A stretch of DNA of 64,000 bases from Ophioderma brevispina (taxonomy: Eukaryota > Echinodermata > Ophiuroidea > Amphilepidida > Ophiodermatidae): the NCBI GenBank assembly GCA_023653785.1, contig JAMKCH010002877.1, positions 1 through 64,000 on the forward strand, given 5' to 3'. The translations under genes were made by a program, and so were the position numbers. A model generated the notes under the pieces. That model was not told the origin of the DNA, did no database searches, and saw nothing but the letters and a program-made list of their open reading frames with translations. Shown piece by piece: positions 42,568 to 55,457 of this stretch (positions are counted from its first letter, which is position 1; each line of letters opens with the position of its first letter).

Positions 42568-43141
42568 TACCATTTAAATCGCCCACTGATCCAAAGTCAT
42601 GTGTAAAGAATGTGGGTTTGGGCACGCACTGATGTGCTGACAACCACAACAACTGCGCTTTGATAGTAATTACTAATTCCATATCAATGTCAACAATTTT
42701 GGAAGTATGGTAATTGGGATTTGTGGAATGACAAAACTTGCTTTGTTTAGTGACAGAAAGAAGTCTGTGTGTTTGATGTGTATTAATCACCAGTTTAAAC
42801 AATGTGAGACTGTTAAAGTTAATTAATCACAATGATTCAGTTACTGTTTTGGTGATTTATGAATACCAGTGAACAATCACTACTGTTCATATTAATTGAG
42901 TAGCCAAATTTGTTGACAAATTTATGAAAACACAAATCTATCTCCTGGTATTGAAGATGGAAGCATAATTTGGCGAGAGCAAAGAGCATGCACTTGTTTT
43001 CTCCATACTGAAATATAAAATTGAATTTGAGTTCACTTGAGCTACCTGTAATTCAATAATGTAAGTGGCAGTTGTGGGTATAAAAATAACCGTGGACTAC
43101 CTTAAAATATTTTGCAGTCAAAAGTAACTTGCATCTCAGTG

Positions 43142-43295
43142 CAGTGCTCTATTATTAGAGATTTTTACATGCACAGATGCATGTAACTTTTGCTCCGTGC
43201 ATGTAAAATTTTGATACTGCATGCAAATTTGTGTTTAGCCCAATCTCTGGGAAAATATATGTGCATGTAAATTTTATTTTCTAAATCGGGCACTG
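43142..43295. mobile_element. MITE-like repeat, TGCATGTAA-rich, copy 2
   Basis: It starts CAGTGCTCTATTATTAG and ends, inverted, CAGTGCCCGATTTAGAAAAT, with ACATGCAC next to each end. It matches copy 1 at 38897-39062. Confidence 0.75.
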
Positions 43296-45270
43296 TTGCA
43301 TCCTCTCCCATATCATCTTAAAAATGTTACAATCAACACAAAATGTTGTAGTTTTGAATTATATTGCTGAAGCTTTTGGACTTCTGCCTTGATCCTTCTC
43401 CACCACTGCACTGGTAAGTCTATGGACTTGCAAGTGGTGAAGGACCAAGGCTGAAAACTTACCTTGAAGTGGAACCTTGACTAAATTGACTACTGGGATG
43501 ATAGTAAAAGCTTAAACATTTTTGGACAATATTTCAATATATCATGGTCATTATGTAAAGTGGTTTTGATTTTTTCAGCTGACCCATTGAGGTCATATTC
43601 CCACCTTCCCTGGGTCATTGGACTTGCTTATATTTGTTATTGTGAGATTAGGGAACAGGTGCATCAATGTTTGTCTAATGTTGGTTAAGGCTTTGCTGCC
43701 CATTTCTGTAAAAATACTTTCTAAAATCTGCACTAGCTACGGTACCATTATCATTGAAGTCATTGCCAAAATGTGACCCAGTTCAGTGTGCTCTGTTTGT
43801 ATTTAATTTCTTTGGTTTCCCACTGTGGTTCCCAGAGGTGTTTTTTTTTATTTTGAAGGTGTGCACACACTTTTTTTTTGAGGGGGGGGGGGGGGTTGGA
43901 ATTGACATTTTGTTTTAATTCAAGTACTGTGCAAATTTTCACACTCCTTGGGAGTTTGTTTTTACAACGTACAGTACATGTAAAATACAAATATTCATTC
44001 AAGCTGATTGTCCTTGAGTTTACAATACCACCTTTTTTACGTACTAGCAACGGTAGCATTCATACAAAGAATCCTACCCCTGCAGTGCATTGTGTTGAAA
44101 TGAAAGTACAGTGATTGCACTGGTGGGTGTGCTATTATAGTATTATCGTTGTTTGAAGCTATGTAGTGCACTAGTGCCACTACATCGCTACAAAATACAT
44201 TATCATAATTTTGTCTGGCCATTTCCGTTTCTTGTGAAACACATGCCCAATTGCTATTGGATGTTTGAAACCATGCTACAATTGGTGCAGTTTAATTGTC
44301 AAATTTTGGTAGTATATTTTGTTTGACAACCAGGTGAATTGGTTTCATTTTCAAATGCAGTGAACAAAATGATCAGCAGGGATGTGAATATTGTATATGT
44401 TTAATCCAAATTTGTCTGAAATGATAGCCCAACCCCCAAAAGAAATTGTACTACTCAATTCATTCCTCAGCCTCGACCCCACCCTCAAACCATCAAGCCG
44501 GTGATGTTGGTATCATCAAACTTACATATTTTCTGCAAAATATTTTGGCTGAATTAACTTCTCAAATGATTTTTTACAAGTATAAATAGGGATTATTTAT
44601 AGTTAACAGAAAATATTTCTATATCAGTGCCCAGTATCGGTGATCTATGGGCTGCATATCAGATTATCGCTGAATATAAAATCTGATTTCACCTGAAGTA
44701 GCTTCTTGAATTCCACAATTTTCCAGGCAGTGCGGGTCACTCACCATGCAATTACACACTTGTGTGGAGCATCAAATTCATTAGAATCTCCCACCAGGTA
44801 ATTTCTAAAAATGGAGATGGCCTTGTACAGGTTCTGTCTGCATGAGAACAAACATTGTTTTATTGCAGGATATTTGCAGTGGCAGGCAAATTTTTTCCAC
44901 ATATTTAACTTAAAAGGTAGAAAGATCCAGAGACTATAGCCATAATTTAAAATTGAACTACATGTAGTGAATGTTGATGTGAAAAAATTATGAGTCAACA
45001 ACCTCTAGAACTGTAAGAATTTAATTTATTCTTCTATAAATAGCAATTTGGGATACATTGTACCATTGACAAACCATTGTCAAACAATGGCTTGAATAGT
45101 TTGATAGTAGATATTGGTTCTACATTGTACAATGTATGAATGGGGTATGAATGTTACTTTGCCATGTGGTGCAATTATAATACCTAAAGTTCTTGAATCA
45201 TTTTAACATATAAGGCAAAAATGGTGGGTATTTATTTTTTAACCGTTTTTTTTTGCTCTAGTGGAGAATG
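43296..45270. other. Non-coding DNA with poly-G and poly-T runs
   Basis: Contains a T-run then G-run at 43870-43895. Otherwise no feature was recognised. Confidence 0.35.
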
Positions 45271-45279
45271 ATTTGAGTG

Positions 45280-45548
45280 CAGGGCCGTACGCAGGATTTT
45301 TTTACGGGGGGTGCGGGTCTTCGAAAAAGTGGACCTTTTTTTGAAAAATGGACCTAACCCCCCTAAAATGGTCCTTTATTGGAATGTTTTGAACATGTCA
45401 TCACCAAAAAATGGACTTTTTCGTCATATTTTCTCTAAATATTGGACCTTTTTATCAGAAAAATTGGCAAAAAGTGGACCTTTTTCCCCTTTTGTGGATT
45501 TTTTTTTGGGGGGTGCGACCGCACCCCCCCCCCCTGCGTACGGGCCTG
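45280..45548. mobile_element. hAT-like MITE, CAGGGCCGTACGCAGG family, copy 1
   Basis: The ends are CAGGGCCGTACGCAGGATTT and, inverted, CAGGCCCGTACGCAGGGGG. Perfect 8-bp direct repeats TTTGAGTG flank it (45272-45279 and 45549-45556). The interior repeats AAAGTGGACCTTTTT and AAAATGGACC. 269 bp, non-coding. Confidence 0.92.
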
Positions 45549-45556
45549 TTTGAGTG

Positions 45557-47505
45557 TAAAAATGTGTATAAATTGTAATATATGTAAATATCAGAGTACA
45601 AACTTGTAAATATGTTGATACTGGTAAGATCTGGAGAATGTTGAGTTGTGGTTCCAAAACAGGAAAAAATTAGTGTTTTAAAGGTTGTGTTCCAATCATC
45701 TTTGGGACTCTCTCTGATTTGCCCAGAAGTACTACATGTATGTGGTACAATTTAATTTAGCTTTTTGAGATTACCAAACTGGGGGAAGATGGCTATTGTA
45801 AATACATACATCCAAGAACCTTGAAAAAATTTAAAAATGCTTTATTTACATGTAGTAGTTAAGCCTACATGTACACCTTGAAAAAATGTAGAAAACAAAA
45901 GTAAATCAGTTGAATCTAATCCGGTTTTGAAATGGATCAGCTGAGTCAAACTGAAAATATAATTAAGTTTTGTATTCATGGTGGGAAAAAAAGTGGGGAA
46001 TCTAGGAAGCTCCTTCCCAGGAAATTTGACCATTTGGAGGGAAATTTTGACTTTTCAGACAAAGAAATACATAAATACTGGTAGGAAATCTGTGGGAAAT
46101 GTGACTATCTTCCCAGAAAATATGCATTTTTTCCAGCCCTGTTTGTATTTGAATGGTCCAAAATGGATTTTGAAGGGCAAGGAAACATTGCGAGTCTTTT
46201 CAAGCATTTTTGTGTACAGGTGTATTTATAAGGCTGAAGGATTAAGGTCCATGTGACTTCACTTTCAAAGTGAATGTTTATAACCTTTAATAGTATTTTT
46301 AAAACAACTCAAAGTGCTAAGACTGAATCGACTCGTTTTGGGTAATCTTTTTTCATCAGTTTGTGAGATTGCTGTGTGACTAGTGGAACAAATTGTTCAC
46401 TTCGCATTGTTTTATTATGTACTTGTAAGTTGTATAAGCATCATACACTTAGATAAAGAATAACTTGTACAGTATACTATACTATGTTCGTGATTCTTCA
46501 TTTTTCACAAGTGGACCATGGAAAAATTATCATTTTCACAACTGTTAGAGGGGTACAAATAACAACACATGAAAATATACTTGAACTTGAACTACAAAGT
46601 AAACAATCCTTCAAACTTTAAAAAATATGGACACACAAAAAAAAATTACAACCCGGATTACAACTAACTTTTCATATTTTTAATTTTTTACATTTTGTGT
46701 TTGTTTTTTTTTGATACTTTTTTTTGGCAGTTTCAGGGTTTATTGTGGGAGTGGATTGGGGCTTTAGTGCCTTAGGGAATTTGGTACCTGTTGTCTGTGT
46801 ATGGAGCCAGATTAAATGGGGACCAAACGTCTACACATTTTTCGGGTAAAGCCAAAATTGGCCTGAGTGTAGTAGTCAAGGTTTTTAGATGTTGTACAAG
46901 TTTTTGTAAGCAATCCGGCTTTACTGGAGTGTTATTGAGCTTGATTTTATTAAAAAGTTCTTTTTTTTAAATCAACTATAATCACAAGTCACTCAATGAC
47001 TCAAAGTCAAATCTCAGATGGGGACAATTCTGGAATAGATTGGGGACTTAGAAGGAATTGGCTGATTTTCCAATTAAAGCCTGATGGGAGTTTTACTTTG
47101 AAATGCATTAAGTCTTAGACGAATCTCACACACAACCCCAACCTAAACACCTGCAGTGTGGTGAAGCTTCAGTATTTCCAGACACTAAACATTTTTATGC
47201 AGTTGAAGCCCTCTATATATGATAAAGTACATGGTGATGGATCACAGCATCATTGAATCTGGAAACCCAGCTTCACCGCTACCCTTATTTGACAATCTTT
47301 TTCCTCAAAATGAAAAATGAAAGAGAGAAGGAATAGAATCTGAGATGGCATGAAACAGCGCATTATTCCCCTTAATCCATTGTCAACAGAAAACATTCGC
47401 CAATACCAATCTTGTGGTTGGATCTTAAGAAAATGCTTGGTCAACCACTCATAATTATGTTTTCGTAAAATACAAAGTCCTGAGTCGCATTTGGTGTATA
47501 CAATT
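45557..47505. other. Non-coding DNA, nothing recognised
   Basis: AT-rich; the 130-codon minus-strand frame at 47250-47642 overlaps a MITE and shows no domain. Confidence 0.35.
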
Positions 47506-47511
47506 GCAATA

Positions 47512-47760
47512 CAGGGCCGTACGCAGGATTTATTTTGGGTGGTGCGGGGACTTTCGCAAAAGTGGTATCTTTTTGGGAAAAGCAGAGTGGACCTAGCTGC
47601 CTGAATGATCCTTTTTTGTGACTTTTGACATCTCATCACCAAAAGTATACTTTCTTGTCACAAATGTCCTACATTTGGACCTTTTTTATGCAAAAATTCT
47701 GCAAAAGTGCTTTTGCCTCTTTTGTGGAATTGGGGGGGGGGGGGGGGCGCGACTGCTTCA
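47512..47760. mobile_element. hAT-like MITE, CAGGGCCGTACGCAGG family, copy 2, truncated
   Basis: The left end CAGGGCCGTACGCAGGATTT is intact, and the interior (AAAGTGG, GTGGACCTAG, CATCTCATCACC, GGGGGCGCGAC) follows copy 1. The right inverted end after the G-run is lost. Confidence 0.8.
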
Positions 47761-47776
47761 TTTTAGTGTTTCTCTT

Positions 47777-48130
47777 TTAAAGGATCCATGGCCCGCTCGC
47801 TAATAGCCTCGTCCCTAGAAGCCCAGATTTTTTAAACCGGAAAGTGGTCAACATTTTGGTACAAAGAAGCTACTATTTTTCTCATTTCCCTGTGAATCTT
47901 AGAGCCAAAGGTATCTTGGTTTGGAAGTTATGAGCGAAAATGCGCCCCATTTTTGGTCGCCAATATTAATTTTAAACACAGTACTCTATGGGGCTTACAA
48001 AATCATGTTTTTAGCTCTCGCTAAAACGGATTGAAATATCGGCGCGAAACTTTACAGATGGGCTTTTGGAGTGAAAGCCATTCTATCAGATGAAAACTTC
48101 GTATCCCCTTAAATCGGGCCATCCCCTTAA
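47777..48130. mobile_element. TTAA-ended MITE, copy 2
   Basis: Begins TTAAAGGATCCATGGCCCGC and ends, inverted, TTAAGGGGATGGCCCGATTT. It is the inverted relative of copy 1 at 18731 and keeps TTAA at both ends (47777-47780 and 48127-48130). 354 bp, non-coding. Confidence 0.85.
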
Positions 48131-49070
48131 TTGTGCCCAGCCCAATATGGTTGTTCCAAGGTTTTTAAATTGGAAGGCAGTCTATTGAAAATTATAGTTA
48201 GCAGTACTTTATTTCACCTTATATAAAAATATCTCTAACATCAATATAAAAAGCACAATAGGTTACATGTAGGTACGGTATGTGTGGTACATGGACTTTG
48301 ATTAATCCAAGTGTTATTTGCACTACACTATAAAATTGCTAAACTAGGCTTTTGGCAATGTCTACCTTGTCTTCAGGCTCTTTATTTTAATAATTTTCAT
48401 CAAGTCAGGACAAACGTAACTTGAAAACAGTCAACCGGTAAATCTGACGTTAATATTGTCAGTACTTGAAAGGAGGTCGTGTATTTAGCTAGACTTTTTG
48501 ATCCAGTTTACACAAAGAGTGTAAACACTTAAAAACACCATTAAAAATGTGTTTGGGGGTGTAATGCAAGGAAGCCCATATGCAATAGCTGCCATTTGTC
48601 AGTTGTTGTTATTATCAGTGTTTATACCTGAAAAATCTAAACACCTGGCAGTATTGCCAGAAGGCCATTTTGCCTAAAACCCTCGATTTGATGAAGAACA
48701 GAATAGAATTTGATCAAAGTTAAATTTGAACCTTCCAGTAAAGTCGCATTCTTGCACCTGTAGCTACAAACCCAAAACAAAGAATACCAGTACATGTACA
48801 CTGGGATAGTAGGTGTTATTCAAGAACTGATACATGTACATTAATTCGTACCATGATAAAAGCTACTATGATTTTTTACAACAACTGCCAATATTTAAAA
48901 AGAGACAGCTTAGAGTGGAGCTTGTGTTTATGTACATGTATACATGCACATATTGAACACAAACTCAAATACTCATTCACTTTCATTTTCTATGAACGTT
49001 TTGATTGTAACCTGCAAAGGCTGCATACACTCTGAGTCAAAGCATATTGGGGTATTAGTGTGTGCATTAA
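48131..49070. other. Non-coding DNA, nothing recognised
   Basis: AT-rich with scattered ACATGTA words. Confidence 0.35.
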
Positions 49071-49076
49071 AGTGTG

Positions 49077-49254
49077 TATTTCATAAAGAATGTTTGTTTG
49101 ACATGCAAGTGTGATTCCAGAAAGTGTCTGTGGTGATTTGCGTACATGTATGTAATGTTGGTTAGTATTTCATAAAGAATGTTTGTTTGACATGCAAGTG
49201 TGATTCCAGACAGTGTCTGTGGTGATTTGTGTACATGTATGTAATGTTGGTTAG
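49077..49254. repeat. Recent 89-bp tandem duplication
   Basis: Two near-identical units (49077-49165 and 49166-49254) share TATTTCATAAAGAATG, TGACATGCAAGTGTGATTCC, GTGTCTGTGGTGATTTG and GTACATGTATGTAATGTTGG with about two differences. A diverged third copy appears near 49728-49800. The short frames reading across it are not genes. Confidence 0.92.
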
Positions 49255-50690
49255 GTACCATGATTTCAGAGAAAAATATTTATTTCAGTTAAAGGCACTT
49301 TCAATGATTGCTAAATCAAAACTATATAATTTTTTTAAAAACATCGAAAATCAGATCTTTGCATATCAAGTACACACGTAGGTATCCTAACATGCCCTAC
49401 AAATTTGAGCACTGCTGTTTTCTTCCCTTTCTGTCAATTTTTCAGTTGTATTTATAATTCTGACTTATCCTTCAACTTTTTAAGACTTTCCAATAAATTT
49501 CAAAATATTTAGACTCTTTTGGATGGATCACCGATAGTATCTTTAACTAATGTATTAAACAAGTGTATAGGTCTGGAAACCATTGATGGTAGTTTGGGCA
49601 ATATGAATTCATATTGCACTGTCATAACTGATTTCAAATCAACATTATCTAAAGAGTGATTAATTCAAATTGGGATCTGGTCAAATTAAATGCAGAGTAT
49701 TTTGTAATATTGGTGTGTGCGTTAGAATGTGTATTTCACACATGTGCGTTAATTTCAAAAAGCTTGTTTCTTTGACGTGTGAATTCAGAAGTGCCTGTGA
49801 ATTTATATTGAGCAAATAAAATGAGAGACATTGATGAAACACCTTGTCATTATCACCAGGAAGCCAAAATATCATTCAGGCAATTTTAAAAATTAAAACC
49901 TCAATCTCATGGTGAATTGTGAAAATGAGAGTGCCTTTCTAATAACTGCCTTAATTATGAAGGCCCAATTGAGACCTTATGGCATCATCCTAAAAGCCTG
50001 GGTCTTTTTCCACTCGAGTTATTGAACTATAGACATTCTGTACAGTGCAGTCTCATTTTCTAAAAAGTGAGAAATGTGTGGTGTATGTATTAAATCACTG
50101 TCTACTTGAATTTATTTTCACTCTGGTTTATTTTCATGTGTACATGTAATGTTGAAAAATGTAAATTTCAGTCATAATCATAACTTGATATGATAACTTC
50201 ACACTTTGTTAGTTTTTTTCTATTGTGTAACTTACATGTAGCATTCAGTTTCAAAGCAGTTAGTTTTTCACACTTCAGTGTCCAAGCGTAGAAACTTATG
50301 TCAATGCCCAAGGGGGGTCCAAGGGATAACAACTTTCCTTCCCATGGGGTTTGATCATGAAACTACACAAGTAAATGGGGTTATGTAATACCACATACCG
50401 ATGATAAAATTGAAAATCCAAACATTTAAGACCTATGGCCAATTGAATTGTCACTCTTCGAAAAAATTGGTTTCGCAAACATTTTTCATCTCAGCAACTC
50501 CAATATAAATTTTGAACCAAATTAATTCATTATATCTACTCTAGACTAACTAATTGAAGTAATTACATGCACCATATAGAGCCAAATTTATCCCATCTAG
50601 TATTTTGCTCGGAAAGTTAAAATCACCTTGGTCCTTTCTCATAGACACAGTTAAGATCGATTGTCATACAGGACAAAATTAAAATGAATG
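49255..50690. other. Non-coding DNA, nothing recognised
   Basis: AT-rich; only the diverged tandem unit near 49728 is of note. Confidence 0.35.
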
Positions 50691-50696
50691 TATCAG

Positions 50697-50907
50697 CAGT
50701 GGCGTACCATCGGGGGAACGGTGGCGTCAAGCCCCCCAAACAGAACCTTGCCCCCCCCTTCAGCCCCCCCCCCCAATGAACTGACTTTTTTGTACAGTGT
50801 CTATGGAAAAGGACCCAATTTGCCCCCCCTCCAAAAAAAGCCTTGTGCCCCCTTCATGCCCCCCCCCCCCTCCCCCCCCCCATTGCAAGGGTCTTGGTTA
50901 CGCACTG
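50697..50907. mobile_element. MITE-like element, CAGTGGCGTA family
   Basis: Begins CAGTGGCGTACCATCGG and ends, inverted, CAGTGCGTAACCAAGACC. The interior is rich in C runs and CCCCAAT-type words. 211 bp. Related ends occur at 61069 and 62375. Confidence 0.7.
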
Positions 50908-52640
50908 GCTAGCAGTTATAAATTGGGTTTATGTAGTATTTCCTTCCCACGGTATCTATCTTGGGCAAAAAAACAAGTTGCCTCAGCTTCCCTTGTGCAT
51001 TAGCTTTTTAAAATTGATTTGGATATAGCTCTGGCGGGGGCCAAATTTTTTACACTTTTGTTTAGAATTTTAAGTTGTTTTTTTTTTAATTTAGGGGCTA
51101 TATTCAGTACTTTTCATTACACAATGTCTCTCAAAATTTTGGACAAATCGTAAAAGTGGAACTATTGGACTCTGTTTAGCTTGAAGCAGAAGGATTACAT
51201 TGGAGTGGCACATATGGTATATTTCTAAAAACACCACGGCAAAAATTCCAAAAATATATAATTTTATATATCGTCAAATGTCTACTGTAGCTTGTTTTGT
51301 AAAAAACAACAGCCACAGCAACATAGCTTTTTAATCAAAAGAAGCGAGACAAATTCTTTTTTTTTCTTGGCCTAAGCACTTTTATCCCCCATTCTTTAAT
51401 TTTAGAGTAACCATCTCAGATTTTTTAACACCCAACCTAATTATGCTACTGAAGCCGGGGCCAAAGGACAATCAAATCCTGGAAAATTTTCATTGGGTAA
51501 CCAGAGTGGGTAACTACATAAGAAATTGCAACAACAAACAATCAAATGTTGGGTCTAATGGAACCTCCCTTGGGCACTGAAGTGTAAAGCTTCTATACAG
51601 CATTTAGCATGTACAGTATCTGCATCTGGAAAATAGGGGATGCTGTTGGCCAATAAGGAATATGCTGACCATACAGGTCAAGTCTATGTACAAGTAAACT
51701 ACAATCAGTTGTGTTAACGTTTTCTCCCTGCATAGATACTGTGGTAAAAAAAATCTTGGGCATTATCCTTTTAGAGAAAGATAAATGCCACTGCCAGTGA
51801 AAAATCTCTCCAGGTGCAGGCAGTACTTACAAATTTTTTCTGTTCATATATAAATTTAATTGCTAAATCTAGCATTGCTAATGTCCCCCAATATTAAAAA
51901 TCTAACAACAAACCTAGATGACATTGGCTGTATTCAATTTTATCTGAAACCAATTCACTTTGACGTATTTATGGCACATAAATTATGCTGATTGCTTTCA
52001 ACTTCAAATTTTATGTCTGCCTGACTCTGCCAGTTTATTCTAATAGCAGGGTCAAGGAAAATTTAAATTATAAAGATTTATACTGGTATAATATAAGATT
52101 TAACTATGTGGTTGTTTTCATAATGCTTGAAAAACAATTTAATATTAAATAATTTATATATTAAACTGTAATTCTCCTTATTTGTGTACTTTGTGCATAT
52201 AGAATTGGTATTATTGCCTGTTATTTATGTACATTTGTAATGTTTTAGTCAGAAAATGGATATTCCATTAAAGACAGCACGTGGCTGATTTGTATAATTA
52301 TGTCTTGCTATTTATAATGTATGGGCGTACTAGGCGGCACTAGATGCCAAAATTTTATTTATGATGTCATCTGTTTTAAAACTTGATGAAATTGTCACCT
52401 TGTTCAGAAACTCTTAATTTAGAGTAAAAGACTTGCAAAAACAATTGGTCAGGGATGTTTGTACTTGGGGTTTGTATCATACTTGTATTTTGTTAAAGCT
52501 GCCTTATTTTATAAGTCAAAATCACTTTGTACCATATGTTGTACTTTGTACATGGTTTAGTATGCAAAGAGTACAAGCTTGTGTAATAATATTTGAATCT
52601 GATCATTACTTCAACAACTCACCGTATCTCCTTGTGCAGG
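50908..52640. other. Non-coding DNA, nothing recognised
   Basis: AT-rich; no exon, repeat pair or inverted end was found. Confidence 0.35.
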
Positions 52641-52820
52641 AGCGTACCGTTGTTGATTCGTTATCAACCCACAGTTGATATGCAAATTAGCGCGTCACGC
52701 CCGGCGCAGTGTTCACGGAAGTGCCTTTACGCGGTACGCTTAAGTCGACTCGCTGTTCGTCACGTTTAGAACTCTGAGTACTCGCAGCGGTACCAGGTGC
52801 AAACTGCAAAGCAAAAAGCA
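52641..52820. other. Short CpG-containing island
   Basis: This stretch is richer in CG dinucleotides than its surroundings (for example GCGCGTCACGCCCGGCGCAG) and contains an octamer word ATGCAAAT at about 52679. It could be an unmethylated regulatory element or part of the foldback element that follows. No transcript is apparent. Confidence 0.3.
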
Positions 52821-52974
52821 TGCAAAAACTTCCGTTTTGCTTTAGATTTTGCTAAAATATATTTACGAGGAAAGATTTCTGTCGAACTGGGAACATTGTA
52901 TTATTGTAGTGAGAATATTTGTGTTCTTCTATACACGATATTATAAGTTTTCACAAGGATTTTCGTTGTTGAAA

Positions 52975-53152
52975 GGAATTCAAACATGTTACAGAGTGGT
53001 TCATCACAAATCAACAACTCTGCATCCGATGCGTCCGCGTATTTTTTATCCCGCTCGGGCGGCTAAGCCGCCCTCGCGAGATAAAAAATACGCGGACGCA
53101 TGGATGCATAGTTGTGATTTGTGATGACCACTCTGTAACATGTTTGAATCCC
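52975..53152. mobile_element. Large near-perfect hairpin (foldback element)
   Basis: Arms of about 85 bp are inverted copies (GGAATTCAAACATGTTACAG... against ...GTAACATGTTTGAATCC), including GATGCGTCCGCGTATTTTTT on both sides. The centre GGCGGCTAAGCCGCC is itself palindromic, so almost no loop is left. 178 bp, non-coding. Confidence 0.95.
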
Positions 53153-53775
53153 TAAATCACAACTTAATGTAAAGACAGATTCTGCATAATGAACTATAAT
53201 GCTAGCTGTCTTCGGGAGATAGTAAATTTGTGCAGGAGTTAGAAGCATAATTTGTCATTTCATGAGAAGACAAGGTTGATGGGTCCATTAATTAATGTTG
53301 CAAAGGCACAGTCAAATAAGGTATTATTGAAGAAAGCCCATGACTTGACTAAATCGTATTAATGGTCTGATCTGAAGACTATGAAAGGAGGAAGATACTA
53401 CAACTTTTTTGAACATGTACATAACAATATTGTATCATTGAAGGCAATTTGGATAGGCATATCATATGAATTCCACTTTAACATTCTTGATTAGAAGAAA
53501 ATCAATATTTTCATATCCAAAAAGTTCACCTACGATACATGTAATTATATACAGGTATGCATGCAAATGAAACTGATGGTCACAAATTAGTCTTAGTTTG
53601 TGTGGACCATATAACTAGAATTGCCAAAAAAAATTGTCATTCTCAAAATCATAAATTTCAAAATGTAGTGTGTTCGGTTTTGATCTGCATTAATTATGGT
53701 TAATAGTGGTTTTTGTATATGATTGTACCCTCCAGCTAAGTTCATGATGATATTAAATCGCGTCTTGCTTACATT

Positions 53776-53991
53776 CAGGGGTAGAATTTCGTTAAAGAGC
53801 AGGTGAGTCCAAGTTGACTCTCGCAATATATTTTTGCGTGAGTCCATGGACTCCTCCGGCGAGTGATGTAAGTTGATTATCAATGAAGTCCGGTGTTTCT
53901 ATGCGAGTCCACATGGACGCGCGCTGTATTCAATCTTGCCGCGAGGTCTCTGCGTGAGTCGACTCAAGGACTCGCACGAAATTTACCCCTG
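53776..53991. mobile_element. MITE, CAGGGGTAAATTTCG family
   Basis: Ends are CAGGGGTAGAATTTCGT and, inverted, CAGGGGTAAATTTCGTGC. GAGTC words (GTGAGTCC, GAGTCGACTC, GGACTCGC) recur inside. 216 bp, no clear duplication of flanks beyond CATT. Confidence 0.85.
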
Positions 53992-55450
53992 CATTAGGGA
54001 CAATTGTTTTTTATTATCTGTAATGTACATGTCATGCAAGTTTGATGTCACCTCCATGTACCAGTGGCATCCTCAGGCAGCTCACTTTGTGGCTTCAATG
54101 TTTATGTCACACTTCATGTGGCGCACACGTGTATATGTATGCCAAATCTAATGGTCTCATACTATCTGCTTCCCATGAGTGCAGTTCTCCAAATGATTGT
54201 TTGAATTGCAAGATTGAACCAGATATCTATTATGCTTTTGGAAAGTACACATACGTATAGTGGAAACTTTATTCCGAAGGTTTCTATACATCATGTGGCT
54301 TTTTGTGGTAACTTCCAAATATATTAACTTCAGAACTTTTTAAATTACAGTCAAATACAAAAGTTGTAGCACCAAAATATCCCCCAATATTACAGAATGG
54401 TAGTGAAGTTATATCCATTAAGAAAAATAAGAAGGACCCAGTGCAACAACACTGATCTACATGTAGCCACCGAGTGTTGAGTGGGATACATGCAAGGGGG
54501 TGAAGCCCATTCAAAAACCAGTCATCCGTGAGGGCGTGACATTTTGAATATTGCACGGAAAATTATCAGTTTGGGTGCTTGAACAACATAATGTCAATTC
54601 GATACAAACAATCCGCCAAACTATCAGTTGTTGGATGTTGGGTGCTATGGGTGGTTAAATTTGTCCTACCCATGGCAACACAACGAATGAAATGACCACG
54701 TCAGTCGTCTTGATTTAAATAACCGCCTCAATGAATACATCTTTTCACCTAAGCGCGCTGGCATTATGAGAAAAAAAGGAGTATCTGAGCACATGATCCA
54801 GGTGCACTATTGATTACACCTGGCACCTCTAACACATTACATCATTGTAGCACTACCGATTAGTGTATCATATGCAAAGCGGCACCCACAGTATGTGGAG
54901 AAGCGGAGGCAGGCAATGCTTTATATTGTGGTTACATATGTTTCTTTGTGGCGGAAAAACATGAGAGACGATGAAGTTCTAAAGATTACGTAACGTTTTG
55001 CCTCTCTCGATCTTATAGAACCTCTTTGGCTACATGTACATGGTCAGTGGGTCCTTCTAAACTAGTGATGTACATGTCGTGATCACTCTAAATAACCATA
55101 ATGTAGTCTGATTGTATAAATAGTTCACTCTTAATGCCTTCTGAATGGATTTGTGTTTGAATATTTTTAAAAAAAAAATGGTATGTTTATGTACACACAC
55201 GGTTGGGGATTAAAACAAATGTATATTGTATTAAGTTGCAATATATCCAGGTTTGCTGTCTCCATTATCCATGTGCAGTTAGTACAATAAACTGCCCAGC
55301 ATGGGCTTTTGGATCCAAATAACATTGGTGTATGTTGAGGTGGGTGTGTTGATGTTTAAAATATTTGTAAGTCAACATTCATGGTAATGCAACACCCTAC
55401 CCAGTCGCTATGGTAGCCATGTTATGGCTGGCCTAGACATTTCTGCCCAT
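53992..55450. other. Non-coding DNA, nothing recognised
   Basis: AT-rich with ACATGTA words; no exon found. Confidence 0.35.
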
Positions 55451-55457
55451 ATGTGTG

